Source: Microterricola viridarii
Lineage (GTDB): Bacteria; Actinomycetota; Actinomycetes; Actinomycetales; Microbacteriaceae
Assembly (NCBI RefSeq): GCF_900104895.1
Contig: NZ_LT629742.1
Span: 2,418,001 to 2,482,000, forward strand
DNA: 64,000 bases
Direction of reading: 5' to 3'
In this document: positions 1-8,145 of the stretch, in pieces
How the letters are laid out: the number at the start of each line of letters is the position of its first letter
Numbering within the stretch: the stretch's first letter is position 1
Made by a program: the position numbers and the translations under genes
The notes under the pieces: model-generated
The model's input: the letters and a program-made list of their open reading frames with translations, nothing else
Told to the model about the DNA's origin: nothing
Database searches by the model: none

Positions 1-1009
1 CGCAGAGGTCGTAGAAGCGCTGGTCGTGCTGGTAATGCGCGAGGCGCACCGTGGTGGCGCCGAGCTCCAGAAGCAGCGCGAGATCGTGCTGCTTCATCGC
101 CTCGGTGACAGCGTTGCCGACGCCTTCGTGGTCCTGATGGCGCGAGACACCGCGGAGCGGGTACTCCTCGCCGTTCAGCAGGAAGCCGCGGTGCGGATCA
201 ACTGCGAACTCGCGGCATCCGAATCGCAGCTCGACCGCGTCGAGCACGGTCTCGCCCGCGAGGAGTTCGGCTCGGGCGGTGTAGAGGTGGGGGTCGCGCA
301 GGCCGTGCCAGCGGCGCACGCCTTCGATCGTGAGCGTCGCACGCGCCACTCCGCCGACGATCGGCACGGTCTTCTCCGCCTCGCCGACGATGGTGAAGCG
401 AACGGCGGAGGCCGCGCCCGCTTCACTGGTCGATATGGCAGCGGAGACCGTCACCTCTGCGCGCTCGCCGTCGAGTTTCGGAGTGACCGTCAGGCCCGGT
501 CCGCCATGCTCGGCGAGCTCGAAGTGCTCGCGCCCAACGGTTATCAGACGCACCTCGCGGTATATTCCGCCGTAGAAGGTGAAGTCGGCCTGCTGCGGGT
601 AGACGTGGTCGTTCGCGGCGTTGTCCACGATGACCAGGAGGGTACGGGCGCCGGCAGCGAGACCGGCGGTCAGGTTCACGCGGAACGTCGAGTACCCGCC
701 GTCGTGACACGCGAGCAGTTGCCCGCCGAAGTGCACCTCGGCCGACGAGTTCACGCCGGCGAACTCGATCCAGGTGTCGACGCCGGGCACCGCGGGCTCG
801 ATCAGGCGTGCGTACGTCGAACGACCGCGACGGTACTCGCCGCCCGCCTGTCCGTCGGTCGCGTTCCAGGTGTGAGGCACGGTAACCTGCTCGCCAGCCG
901 CCGCGACATCCTCCCAGCTCGAGTCCGCAGGCCGCTCGACGGGCGCGAACGCCCAGCCGTCGTGGATCGGCACGACCAGGCGGGCGTCGGTGGCAAGGTG
1001 CGGCGTCAT
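1..1009 (-). CDS. Glycoside hydrolase family 2 protein, partial (C-terminus outside window)
   Basis: Read on the minus strand from ATG at 1009, preceded by a GGAGACTCCC ribosome-binding region, the frame stays open to the window edge, so the C-terminal part is missing. The protein starts with the sugar-binding jelly-roll domain of GH2 enzymes (FAGVNSSAEVHFGG, then DFTFYGGIYREVRL). It continues into the immunoglobulin-like domain and the start of the TIM barrel (LRGVSRHQDHEGVGNA, then VRLAHYQHDQRFYDLC). These are hallmarks of beta-galactosidase/beta-glucuronidase type enzymes. The catalytic glutamates lie beyond the edge, so the substrate cannot be assigned. It diverges from an AraC-type regulator, a likely control partner. 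Confidence 0.9.
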   Translation of the reverse strand, partial: MTPHLATDARLVVPIHDGWAFAPVERPADSSWEDVAAAGEQVTVPHTWNATDGQAGGEYRRGRSTYARLIEPAVPGVDTWIEFAGVNSSAEVHFGGQLLACHDGGYSTFRVNLTAGLAAGARTLLVIVDNAANDHVYPQQADFTFYGGIYREVRLITVGREHFELAEHGGPGLTVTPKLDGERAEVTVSAAISTSEAGAASAVRFTIVGEAEKTVPIVGGVARATLTIEGVRRWHGLRDPHLYTARAELLAGETVLDAVELRFGCREFAVDPHRGFLLNGEEYPLRGVSRHQDHEGVGNAVTEAMKQHDLALLLELGATTVRLAHYQHDQRFYDLC

Positions 1010-1157
1010 GGGAGTCTCCTTCGACGGGAATGCGCCGGCGCAAGCCGGCTGGGGTCCCACCACGATACGAACTACCACCACGCGCATGATAGAACTGGTC
1101 ACGCACGATCAGAATTGATTCAGCACCATCTGCTGTCCTGACGAACCGAGGCATCCA

Positions 1158-2384
1158 ATGACGACGACGTCGCACTCGCGTCCGCTCGACGCCCTCGACG
1201 CCCTCGACGCGGTCACGGCCGCGGTGGCCGGCGTCTTGAGCTGCCCGATCGAGCTCACGACCGACCTCGTGGTTGCGCTCGATGAGTTCGAGGCGGCGCA
1301 CTGCCTGGACTCGCGCATCCTACCCGCGTTCACTGCGTCGGCGATCCGCGGGTTCGCTCGCGACATGGAGCGGCAGGTCGTGCACGAGATCCGGGAACCG
1401 CTCGGAATGGCGATCGCGCTGGTGCACTGGGACGACCGACTGCTCGTCATCGGTCCCTACACGCATGCGCCGATGCATCCCGGCGTCGCCGAGGAGGCAT
1501 TCACCAGGCTGGGCATTCCGAGTGCCCATCTTCCGGCGTACAAGCTCTACCGCACCCGGTACCCGATCGTCGATGCCGAGTACGTGTATCGCGGGGCCGT
1601 GGCCCTGCTCCGAGCGACGGGGAGCGAGGACCTCCTCGGCAGCCTCCGCGAGGTCGAGGTCGAAGGCGGGACGATCGCGCCGGGGTTCGGCGAGACGCTG
1701 CAGTCGGCCGCATTCACCGTCATCGAAGACCGGTATCGGCTCGAGCGGGATTTCATGGACGCGGTCGCAGAGGGCTCGTCAGAACGTGCCCTCTCCGCCC
1801 TGCAGCGCATGGGGCGGATGCCCCAGACCATCAGTTACCTGAACACGCCGTTCCTCGGCACGACGATCCTGCGGATCATGGCCAGGGTCGCGGCGCAGCG
1901 GGGCGGATTGCCGCCGGTGGCCATCGATGCGATCTCGCAGGAGTACGCGCAACGTCTGCACCGGGTCGGCCACTCCTCCATCGCGGAAAGTTCGTTTGCC
2001 TTCACCGCGGAGATGGTCAACGACTTCTGCCGGCACGTGCGCCGTCACAACCAACTTGATTTTCCGCCGCTGGTGCGCCGGATCGCTGACGAGGTCGACC
2101 TTCATCTCCGCAGCCCGGTCACCACGACGGACCTCGCGGAGCGGCTCGGGGTGTCCGCCTCCACGCTCGCGCGCCGGTTCAAGTCCGCGACTGGCATGAC
2201 CATTGCCGCCTATATTGCGCAGCAGCGCGCCGAGCGCGCGGCCAGGCTGCTCGTGACGACGACGGAGAGTGTGCGTGACATCGCACTGTTCGTGGGGTAT
2301 GACGACGCGAACTACTTCGTGAAGGTGTTCCGCAGGGCGCACGGGGTGACGCCGACGGCGTACCGCGAGGCGCACACCGTCTGA
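1158..2384 (+). CDS. AraC family transcriptional regulator
   Basis: A 408-residue cytoplasmic regulator. The last ~100 residues form the double helix-turn-helix DNA-binding domain of the AraC/XylS family (TTDLAERLGVSASTLARRF for the first helix pair, VRDIALFVGYDDANYFVKVF and GVTPTAYR for the second). The N-terminal 300 residues match no domain I can name; their length and lack of an obvious cupin resemble the YSIRK-associated AraC regulators. It is divergent from the GH2 gene on its left and converges with a GPH symporter on its right, so it probably controls one or both in response to a sugar. ATG at 1158 is chosen as the first good start. Confidence 0.85.
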   Translation: MTTTSHSRPLDALDALDAVTAAVAGVLSCPIELTTDLVVALDEFEAAHCLDSRILPAFTASAIRGFARDMERQVVHEIREPLGMAIALVHWDDRLLVIGPYTHAPMHPGVAEEAFTRLGIPSAHLPAYKLYRTRYPIVDAEYVYRGAVALLRATGSEDLLGSLREVEVEGGTIAPGFGETLQSAAFTVIEDRYRLERDFMDAVAEGSSERALSALQRMGRMPQTISYLNTPFLGTTILRIMARVAAQRGGLPPVAIDAISQEYAQRLHRVGHSSIAESSFAFTAEMVNDFCRHVRRHNQLDFPPLVRRIADEVDLHLRSPVTTTDLAERLGVSASTLARRFKSATGMTIAAYIAQQRAERAARLLVTTTESVRDIALFVGYDDANYFVKVFRRAHGVTPTAYREAHTV

Positions 2385-2438
2385 CGTGAAAGCCGGCCGC
2401 CGATCGTGGGATCCGCGGCCCTCAGCACAAGCGCCTCG

Positions 2439-3941
2439 TCAGGCGAGGACGCCCTCGGTTTCACTACCCGCTGGCTGCAGTGCGTCCTTCTTCTCGGCGA
2501 CTCGCTTCTGGACCTCGATCATTTCGATGCGGTCGAGTTTGTAGCCCCGCATGGCGATGATGGTGCACGCCCAGCCGAGGATCGGCAGGCCGAAGAAGAG
2601 CAGCAGGCTGATCAGCAGGATGGGCGTCGATGGGCTGTCGGTGGGCTGGGGCATAACCGTGGTGAACCCGATGAGGGCGACGGCGCCGAGCGCGAGCGCC
2701 GCGCCGAGCGAGGAGATGATCTGGTCGACGATGTTGTACGTCGCGGTGACCGTCGCGGGGAGGAACTTACCGGAGCGGTCTAGCTCGTAGTCGATGACGT
2801 CGGCCCGCATGGCGCCCGACGCGACGGTGACCACCATGGACGCGCCGTTCAGAAGCAGGTACACGAGGAAGAACCCGATCGTGAGCCCCAGGTTGCCGAG
2901 AATTGAGCCCATGTCGACCACCAGGCAGAACACGGTCAAGATCACGGCGAGGATTATGCAGATCCAGGTCCATGTGACGGTGGCGGCCTTCGAGCCGTGC
3001 TTGCCGGTGTAACGAGCACCGAAGATCGCGAACACGATGCCCGGGAGGATCGCGATGAGGCCGAGCACCGATCCGAGTTGCATGTTGCCGAGCAGGATGC
3101 CCCACATGAGCGTGCCGATGACGGCCTGCGACTTCACAACCTGGGCGAGCTTGTCGGACGCACCGCTGATCAGGTAGCGCTGGAACGGCCCGTTCTTCGC
3201 CAGCAGGCTCCACATGTCGCGCATGGAGACGTCGGCCTTGTCTCGGTCGACCGAGATGTGGGCGAAGTTCTCGGGCTTGTCGATGCGCGAGACACCGACG
3301 CAGGCGAGGATCTGGAATACCAGCGAGCAGGCTACGTATGCGATCGCGGTCTCGCTGAGCATCTCGACCGTGAACTGGTTGCCGTGGCGAGGCAGGAAGA
3401 CCAACGTCGAGAGGATCGAGAAGATCGCGGGCACGAAGTACGCGTAGGCGGTGGACCATACTTGCACGGTGGGCCGCTGCCGAGGGTCATTGGTCAGCAC
3501 GGGGCCGGTCATCTGCCCGGCTATGTCGTTCATCGAAGATCCGATGATGTAGACGACGTATATCGCGATGAAGAACACGGCTCCGAGCCCACTGTCGGGG
3601 GCCCAGACGAAGAGCAGCAGGATCGCAAGGGATCGAATCATCCAACCACCGAGCATGAAGAAGCGCAGCTTACCGAACCGGAAGTCGACCTTCTCGATGA
3701 TGAGCGCAAGGAGCGGATCGATTAGTCCGTCGAAGACGCGGGTGAGCGTGAGGATGAGTCCTGCCGCCGCGACCGCGATGCCATAGCCGGCATTCTGCAG
3801 GTAGCTCATGAGGCCGACGAGGACGTAGAAGATCATCGCCGAGCCGTTGTTCATCTGGGAAAAGGCGATCTCCCACGTCTTGGCGCGGCGGTAGGTGATG
3901 CCGTCCGCCTCGCTGGCCGTCTGCTTTGGGTCACGCGCCAT
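2439..3941 (-). CDS. GPH-family sugar:cation symporter (MFS)
   Basis: A 500-residue integral membrane protein with about 12 hydrophobic segments. The N-terminal region carries typical glycoside-pentoside-hexuronide:cation symporter features: FDGLIDPLLALIIEKVDFRFGKLRFFM is the conserved loop after helix 2, where the family has an R-x-x-D-x-x-x-D pattern. It should bring a sugar or glycoside into the cell together with a cation. It is preceded by an AAGGAG-like site (GAAGGAGTGAACACGCA, then ATG). Nearby GH2 enzymes suggest the transported compound is a glycoside; the exact sugar is not visible in the sequence. Confidence 0.88.
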   Translation of the reverse strand: MARDPKQTASEADGITYRRAKTWEIAFSQMNNGSAMIFYVLVGLMSYLQNAGYGIAVAAAGLILTLTRVFDGLIDPLLALIIEKVDFRFGKLRFFMLGGWMIRSLAILLLFVWAPDSGLGAVFFIAIYVVYIIGSSMNDIAGQMTGPVLTNDPRQRPTVQVWSTAYAYFVPAIFSILSTLVFLPRHGNQFTVEMLSETAIAYVACSLVFQILACVGVSRIDKPENFAHISVDRDKADVSMRDMWSLLAKNGPFQRYLISGASDKLAQVVKSQAVIGTLMWGILLGNMQLGSVLGLIAILPGIVFAIFGARYTGKHGSKAATVTWTWICIILAVILTVFCLVVDMGSILGNLGLTIGFFLVYLLLNGASMVVTVASGAMRADVIDYELDRSGKFLPATVTATYNIVDQIISSLGAALALGAVALIGFTTVMPQPTDSPSTPILLISLLLFFGLPILGWACTIIAMRGYKLDRIEMIEVQKRVAEKKDALQPAGSETEGVLA

Positions 3942-4911
3942 TGCGTGTTCACTCCTTCGGGAATCCGCCCCGGCGAGCGACGGGTCGTTCCGCCGGCCGC
4001 CTCATGAGCTACAGCCACACTACGAAGGCGGTGCGCGTTCGTGATAGAAGTCGTTGGGCGGGCGTAGAAGAGAACCGGCGAATCTTGCGAGCACCGCGAT
4101 GGAGCGGAACGTCAGACGCGGCCGTTTTCGCCAGGCGATGTAGTCAAAGAATCGCACACACCATCATTGATTCGCAGCTTGGAGCCGAGGCTGGTCGTGT
4201 TGGTCGCGATGAAATCGACGGTGACGGCATCTGCGGTTCTGCCTCGCAATGCGGCCTCTAGATCGTAGTTTCCAAGAGCTCGGCTGGCGACGAGTCCGCA
4301 TCGCCGTGCAGGCTGAACTCGAGAGCAACCGGTGTCCGCGCGGAATCTAGATTGCCCCTACGCAGTCTTTTCTGTCCACACTCTCTTTGCCTCCCTCTAC
4401 GAACCATGCTCCGGCGGTGGAATCGGCGTGAAAGTCGCCCTGCCGAGCGACTTCTCGCGGTCCCTCAAGAATCACGAGCTCGGAAGCGGAATCCAGCACT
4501 TCTGACCCCGGCGCTCCGTCAATGAGCTCATGGGTGGACGCCTCCAGCCAGCCATCGGCGAGCGGCGATCCGAGCACGACTACGACGCTGAACTGCCCAC
4601 CTGTCAAGGCCAACCGGCGAGCTCGGGCGTATTCGGTGGAAGCACCGGAACTGCAGTTGTGGTGTAGGTCGGCTCCTGCGGAGCACCAGAAGCACGTCCC
4701 GCTCGCCAGGGCCAAGAATCGGATTCTGCATGCACGCAGCTGACAGCACGACACTCCAGTCTGGTCAGCAGATCGTTTCATTTGGCATCCGGATGAAGCC
4801 CAAGCATATTTCGGGGTCCGACCACAATTTCAGCACGGATGCATCATTCTCGGCGTGCTGTTGCCGACGATGAACCGACGAGGCGGAATGTGACCCGCGA
4901 AGGACGAAAGA
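3942..4911. other. Intergenic stretch of about 970 bases with one doubtful reading frame
   Basis: This region separates the symporter from the TetR gene and should contain the symporter promoter near its left end. The only frame with protein-like composition is on the minus strand at 4347-4781 (144 codons, containing GGQFSVVVVLGSPLADGWL). It has no recognisable domain, no clear ribosome-binding site and an unusually cysteine-rich start, so it could be a gene remnant or chance. No RNA gene or strong hairpin was recognised. Confidence 0.3.
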
Positions 4912-5505
4912 TCAAGGTTCCCCGAGCGCGCTCAAACTATGGAGAGCCTCAGTAATACAACCGGCGGGATCAGCCACCTCCGCGTGCAGCGCCCACCAGC
5001 TGAGTGCTTCCATGATTGCCGCGTGCATTGCTGTTCCCGCGGTGACGCATATCAAGCTATTCGGGGCAAGCTCGAGCCGGAATGCCACAAAGCGGATGAT
5101 CGCCTGGCGCCAGCCTTCAAAGGTGGCAGATCGACTCGCCTGAAGTTCAGGGGTGAGTGCGATCAGCCTCAATCGTGTGCGCATGATCGCGAGGTCGTCA
5201 GCATTCTGATCGAAAACGCCGGCAATGGCATCGGCGACTGCGTCCAGAGTGCTGCGCGCTTCGTCCGCGCTATTGAGCTCTGACACAAGGATTTCGATTG
5301 ACGACTCGATTCCGCCCCAAACGATGTCCGCTTTGGCGGGGAAATAGCGGTGCAGGGTGCGCACATTCATGCCCACGTCAGCAGCGAGAGATCCCATCGA
5401 GGCACGTTCGTACCCAAGCTGCTCGATGAGCCCGAGGAGCTGTGATCGCAGAGCCTCGGGCTCGGCTTTCGGCGGGCGGCCGATTCGCAAGCTATTTTGC
5501 TCCAT
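4912..5505 (-). CDS. TetR family transcriptional repressor
   Basis: A 197-residue TetR-type regulator. The N-terminal helix-turn-helix is clear: YERASMGSLAADVGMNVRT followed by LHRYFPAKADIVWGG, the usual TetR signature. The C-terminal ligand-binding domain is divergent, as normal for the family. The gene is transcribed away from an SDR/flavoprotein pair, and the 82-bp gap between them holds a perfect 13-bp inverted repeat, the probable operator. It most likely represses itself and the divergent oxidoreductase operon until a substrate binds. The start ATG at 5505 is the first in frame and places the DNA-binding domain at the usual distance from the N-terminus. Confidence 0.9.
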   Translation of the reverse strand: MEQNSLRIGRPPKAEPEALRSQLLGLIEQLGYERASMGSLAADVGMNVRTLHRYFPAKADIVWGGIESSIEILVSELNSADEARSTLDAVADAIAGVFDQNADDLAIMRTRLRLIALTPELQASRSATFEGWRQAIIRFVAFRLELAPNSLICVTAGTAMHAAIMEALSWWALHAEVADPAGCITEALHSLSALGEP

Positions 5506-5533
5506 CCGCTAACGCTACCCATCTAGCCAGGCA

Positions 5534-5564
5534 AATAGTTTTGCCATAGTCTGGCAAAACTATT
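5534..5564. promoter_or_regulatory. TetR operator-like inverted repeat
   Basis: A perfect 13-bp inverted repeat, AATAGTTTTGCCA at 5534-5546 and TGGCAAAACTATT at 5552-5564, with a TAGTC spacer. It lies between the divergent TetR gene and the SDR gene, 24 bases before the SDR start. It is AT-richer than its surroundings. The position and symmetry suit a TetR dimer site controlling both directions. Confidence 0.75.
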
Positions 5565-5587
5565 ACCGCATCTACCTGGAGGCCCTC

Positions 5588-6415
5588 ATGCCTTTTCCCT
5601 TTTCCGATGTGTCCGCCCGCTCGGTCGCAGATCTGATCGCGCTGAACGGCCGTTCGGCACTCATCACTGGAGGCGCGCAGGGCCTTGGCAGGGCGATCGC
5701 TGAACGGCTCGCCGAAGCCGGCGCCAACATCGCCCTCGCCGATCTCAACGGCGAGCTCGCAAGCGAAGCCGCCCTCGCTATAGGCCATCGCTTCGGTGTG
5801 ACCACCATCGGCGTACGAATGGACGTCACCGATCAGAATTCTGTTTCGGATGCCGCCGCCGAGGCCGCCGCGGTCGTCGGCGCCCCAGATATCTGGGTGA
5901 ACAACGCGGGCCTCTTCCCGAGCGTGCCAGTGCAGCACATGTCTGTCGAAGCATGGGACCAGGTGTACGCGGTCAATACTCGCGGCGCCTTTCTCGGCGC
6001 TCGCGAGGCTGCGAACCAGATGACAGGGAACGGCGGCGTCATCATCAACATTGTTTCCACCGCCGGCTTCCAGACGCCGGCCCCAGGACTTTCCGCCTAC
6101 GTCAGTTCCAAGCATGCAGTCCGCGGCATGACAAAGGCCATGGCGCTCGAGTTCGCCCCGCTCGGCATTCGGGTTCTCGGCGTTGCTCCCAGTTATGTTC
6201 CGACCGAGGGCAACATCGCCATGGCGACGGCGATGATGGAGCAGGCTGCAGCCGCGGGGGTCGAGATTCCGTCTATGGACGTGATGAGCCAGAGCCTCAT
6301 CGGGCGCATCGGCCGCCCGGACGACATCGCCCGCGTCGTGCTCTTCGCCGCGAGCGACCTGTCCATGATCATGACGGGCAGTGTGCTGCTTGCCGACGCC
6401 GGCGAAACGATCTGA
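5588..6415 (+). CDS. Short-chain dehydrogenase/reductase (SDR)
   Basis: A 275-residue classical SDR. It has the nucleotide-binding glycine motif TGGAQGLG (residues 27-34), NNAG (105-108), and the catalytic Ser157, Tyr171 and Lys175 (YVSSK). It oxidises or reduces an alcohol/ketone with NAD(P)(H). A strong ribosome-binding site, TGGAGGCCCTC, precedes the ATG. A flavoprotein gene related to 3-ketosteroid dehydrogenases starts one base after its stop, so the two are co-translated and likely act on the same substrate. A hydroxysteroid dehydrogenase role is an inference from that neighbour; the substrate is not fixed by sequence. Confidence 0.9.
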   Translation: MPFPFSDVSARSVADLIALNGRSALITGGAQGLGRAIAERLAEAGANIALADLNGELASEAALAIGHRFGVTTIGVRMDVTDQNSVSDAAAEAAAVVGAPDIWVNNAGLFPSVPVQHMSVEAWDQVYAVNTRGAFLGAREAANQMTGNGGVIINIVSTAGFQTPAPGLSAYVSSKHAVRGMTKAMALEFAPLGIRVLGVAPSYVPTEGNIAMATAMMEQAAAAGVEIPSMDVMSQSLIGRIGRPDDIARVVLFAASDLSMIMTGSVLLADAGETI

Positions 6416-6416
6416 C

Positions 6417-8021
6417 ATGGCCAGGGTAAATGAGGAGCAGAGCTACGACGTCATCGTCGTGGGATTCGGTGTCGCCGGCGCTGCTGCCGCGATCGAAGCG
6501 GCCGATCGCGGCGCGCGCGTGCTCGTGCTGGACAGCTCATACGGCGGCGGCGCCAGCGCGCTGTCCGGCGGAGTCGTGTATGCCGGGGGTGGCACTAGCC
6601 ACCAGAGCAAAGCTGGGTATGAAGACAACCCTGAGAATCTTTACGCTTATCTCAAGCAAGAGGTTGGAGACGCCGTGGACGACACAACACTGCGCCGCTT
6701 CTGCGCTGAGAGCGCTGGGATGATCCCGTGGCTGGAGCAGCAGGGAGCATCCTTCGGCAGCTCGGTCGCACCGTACAAGACGTCTTACCCCACCGACAGG
6801 CACTACCTGTACTTCTCCGGCAACGAGAAGGCGTATCCCTACCGACAGGCTGCTACTCCCGCTCCCCGTGGGCACCGCGTGCTGGCAAAGGGCCTCGCCT
6901 CGGGAATGGTTTTGTGGACTCGGCTCGCCGAGTCTGCAGTGCGGAAGGGAGTGACATTCATTCCGATCGCGAAGGTCACTGAGCTGATTATCGAAGACGG
7001 CGTCGTGACTGGCGTGAAATACCGTGTGCTTGAGCAGGCTCACCCGAGCGCAGCGCGACACCGCCGGATGACAAAGCGCACGGCAAAAATCGGCAACTGG
7101 GCGCCGGATCTTGTCAAGGGCACAACCGACCGCATCGCGCACATCTGGAAGAAAGGTGCGGTCGAGCGCGAAGCGCGCGCTTCTGCGGTCATTCTCTCTG
7201 CCGGCGGCTTCATCTACAACAAGCAATGGGTCGCGCAACACGCGCCCGGGTTCGTCAAGATCTCCCCGCTTGGCACACCCGCAGATGACGGCAGCGGTAT
7301 CCAGTTGGGAATGAATGCCGGCGGCACGACCGCGAAGATGGGAAACGTCACCGCGTGGCGGTTCCTTTCGCCACCGAGTGCATTCATCGAGGGCGTCACC
7401 GTTGGACTCAATGGCCGCCGCATCGCCAATGAGGATCTCTACGGCGCCACGCACGGCAACGTACTCATGCGCGAGTTCAGCGGCAAGGGCTGGGCCGTCT
7501 ATGACTCCGAGAACTGGAAGAAGGCCCGCGGGCAGTACTGGACGCAGACACAGATCTTCCACAAGCTCACAGCGACGTTCACGTTCACACTCGGCCACAA
7601 GCGCGCCCGAACACTCGAAACACTTGCCGCGAAGATGGGTGTCGACCCTGCCGGAATGGCGCAGACGATCTCCGCGTACAACGCGGGCATCGCTTCCAGC
7701 GCCGGCGACCCTGCACACAAAGAGGCCGACGTCTGCCATCCGATCACCAAAGCGCCGTTCTACGCGGTGAACATATCCGACGACTCGTCGCCCTTCTCCC
7801 CCATTCCCGGCCTCACGCTGGGAGGTTTGGTGGTCGAGGGAGACAGCGGACTCGTGCAGCGAGCCGACGGGTCGACCATCCCCGGCCTCTACGCTGCCGG
7901 TCGAACAGCGGTCGGGATCTGCTCGAACAGCTACGTCAGCGGACTCTCGCTCGCCGATTGCGTCTTCAGCGCCCGCCGGGCGGCAGCCCACGCGGCGGCC
8001 CGCCTCCACGCCGTGGCGTAG
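6417..8021 (+). CDS. FAD-dependent oxidoreductase, 3-ketosteroid dehydrogenase-like
   Basis: A 534-residue flavoprotein. It begins with a dinucleotide-binding fold (DVIVVGFGVAGAAAAIEAAD, with acidic Asp39 for FAD ribose). It ends with the FAD-binding segment IPGLYAAGRTAVGICSNSYV and GLSLADCVFSARRA, very similar to the close of 3-oxosteroid dehydrogenases and fumarate-reductase-type flavoproteins. It probably introduces or reduces a carbon-carbon double bond next to a ketone. The start ATG is one base beyond the SDR stop, showing a two-gene operon under the TetR operator. Whether the substrate is a steroid is inferred from family resemblance only. Confidence 0.85.
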   Translation: MARVNEEQSYDVIVVGFGVAGAAAAIEAADRGARVLVLDSSYGGGASALSGGVVYAGGGTSHQSKAGYEDNPENLYAYLKQEVGDAVDDTTLRRFCAESAGMIPWLEQQGASFGSSVAPYKTSYPTDRHYLYFSGNEKAYPYRQAATPAPRGHRVLAKGLASGMVLWTRLAESAVRKGVTFIPIAKVTELIIEDGVVTGVKYRVLEQAHPSAARHRRMTKRTAKIGNWAPDLVKGTTDRIAHIWKKGAVEREARASAVILSAGGFIYNKQWVAQHAPGFVKISPLGTPADDGSGIQLGMNAGGTTAKMGNVTAWRFLSPPSAFIEGVTVGLNGRRIANEDLYGATHGNVLMREFSGKGWAVYDSENWKKARGQYWTQTQIFHKLTATFTFTLGHKRARTLETLAAKMGVDPAGMAQTISAYNAGIASSAGDPAHKEADVCHPITKAPFYAVNISDDSSPFSPIPGLTLGGLVVEGDSGLVQRADGSTIPGLYAAGRTAVGICSNSYVSGLSLADCVFSARRAAAHAAARLHAVA

Positions 8022-8044
8022 GCAACCGACCCTTGTGACACCCA

Positions 8045-8087
8045 GGCGTCGTGAGCGGAGAGGCTTCCCCGTCCCGCTCACGACGCC
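8045..8087. terminator. Bidirectional hairpin terminator between convergent genes
   Basis: A perfect 14-bp stem, GGCGTCGTGAGCGG at 8045-8058 pairing with CCGCTCACGACGCC at 8074-8087. It lies between the end of the flavoprotein gene and the end of the convergent GH2 gene. No T-run follows, which is common for actinobacterial terminators. Confidence 0.7.
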
Positions 8088-8145
8088 GGCTGCAAATCTG
8101 TGGCGGAACGGGCCCCAAGCCGCGCTCAAGCCGAAGTCCAAACTG

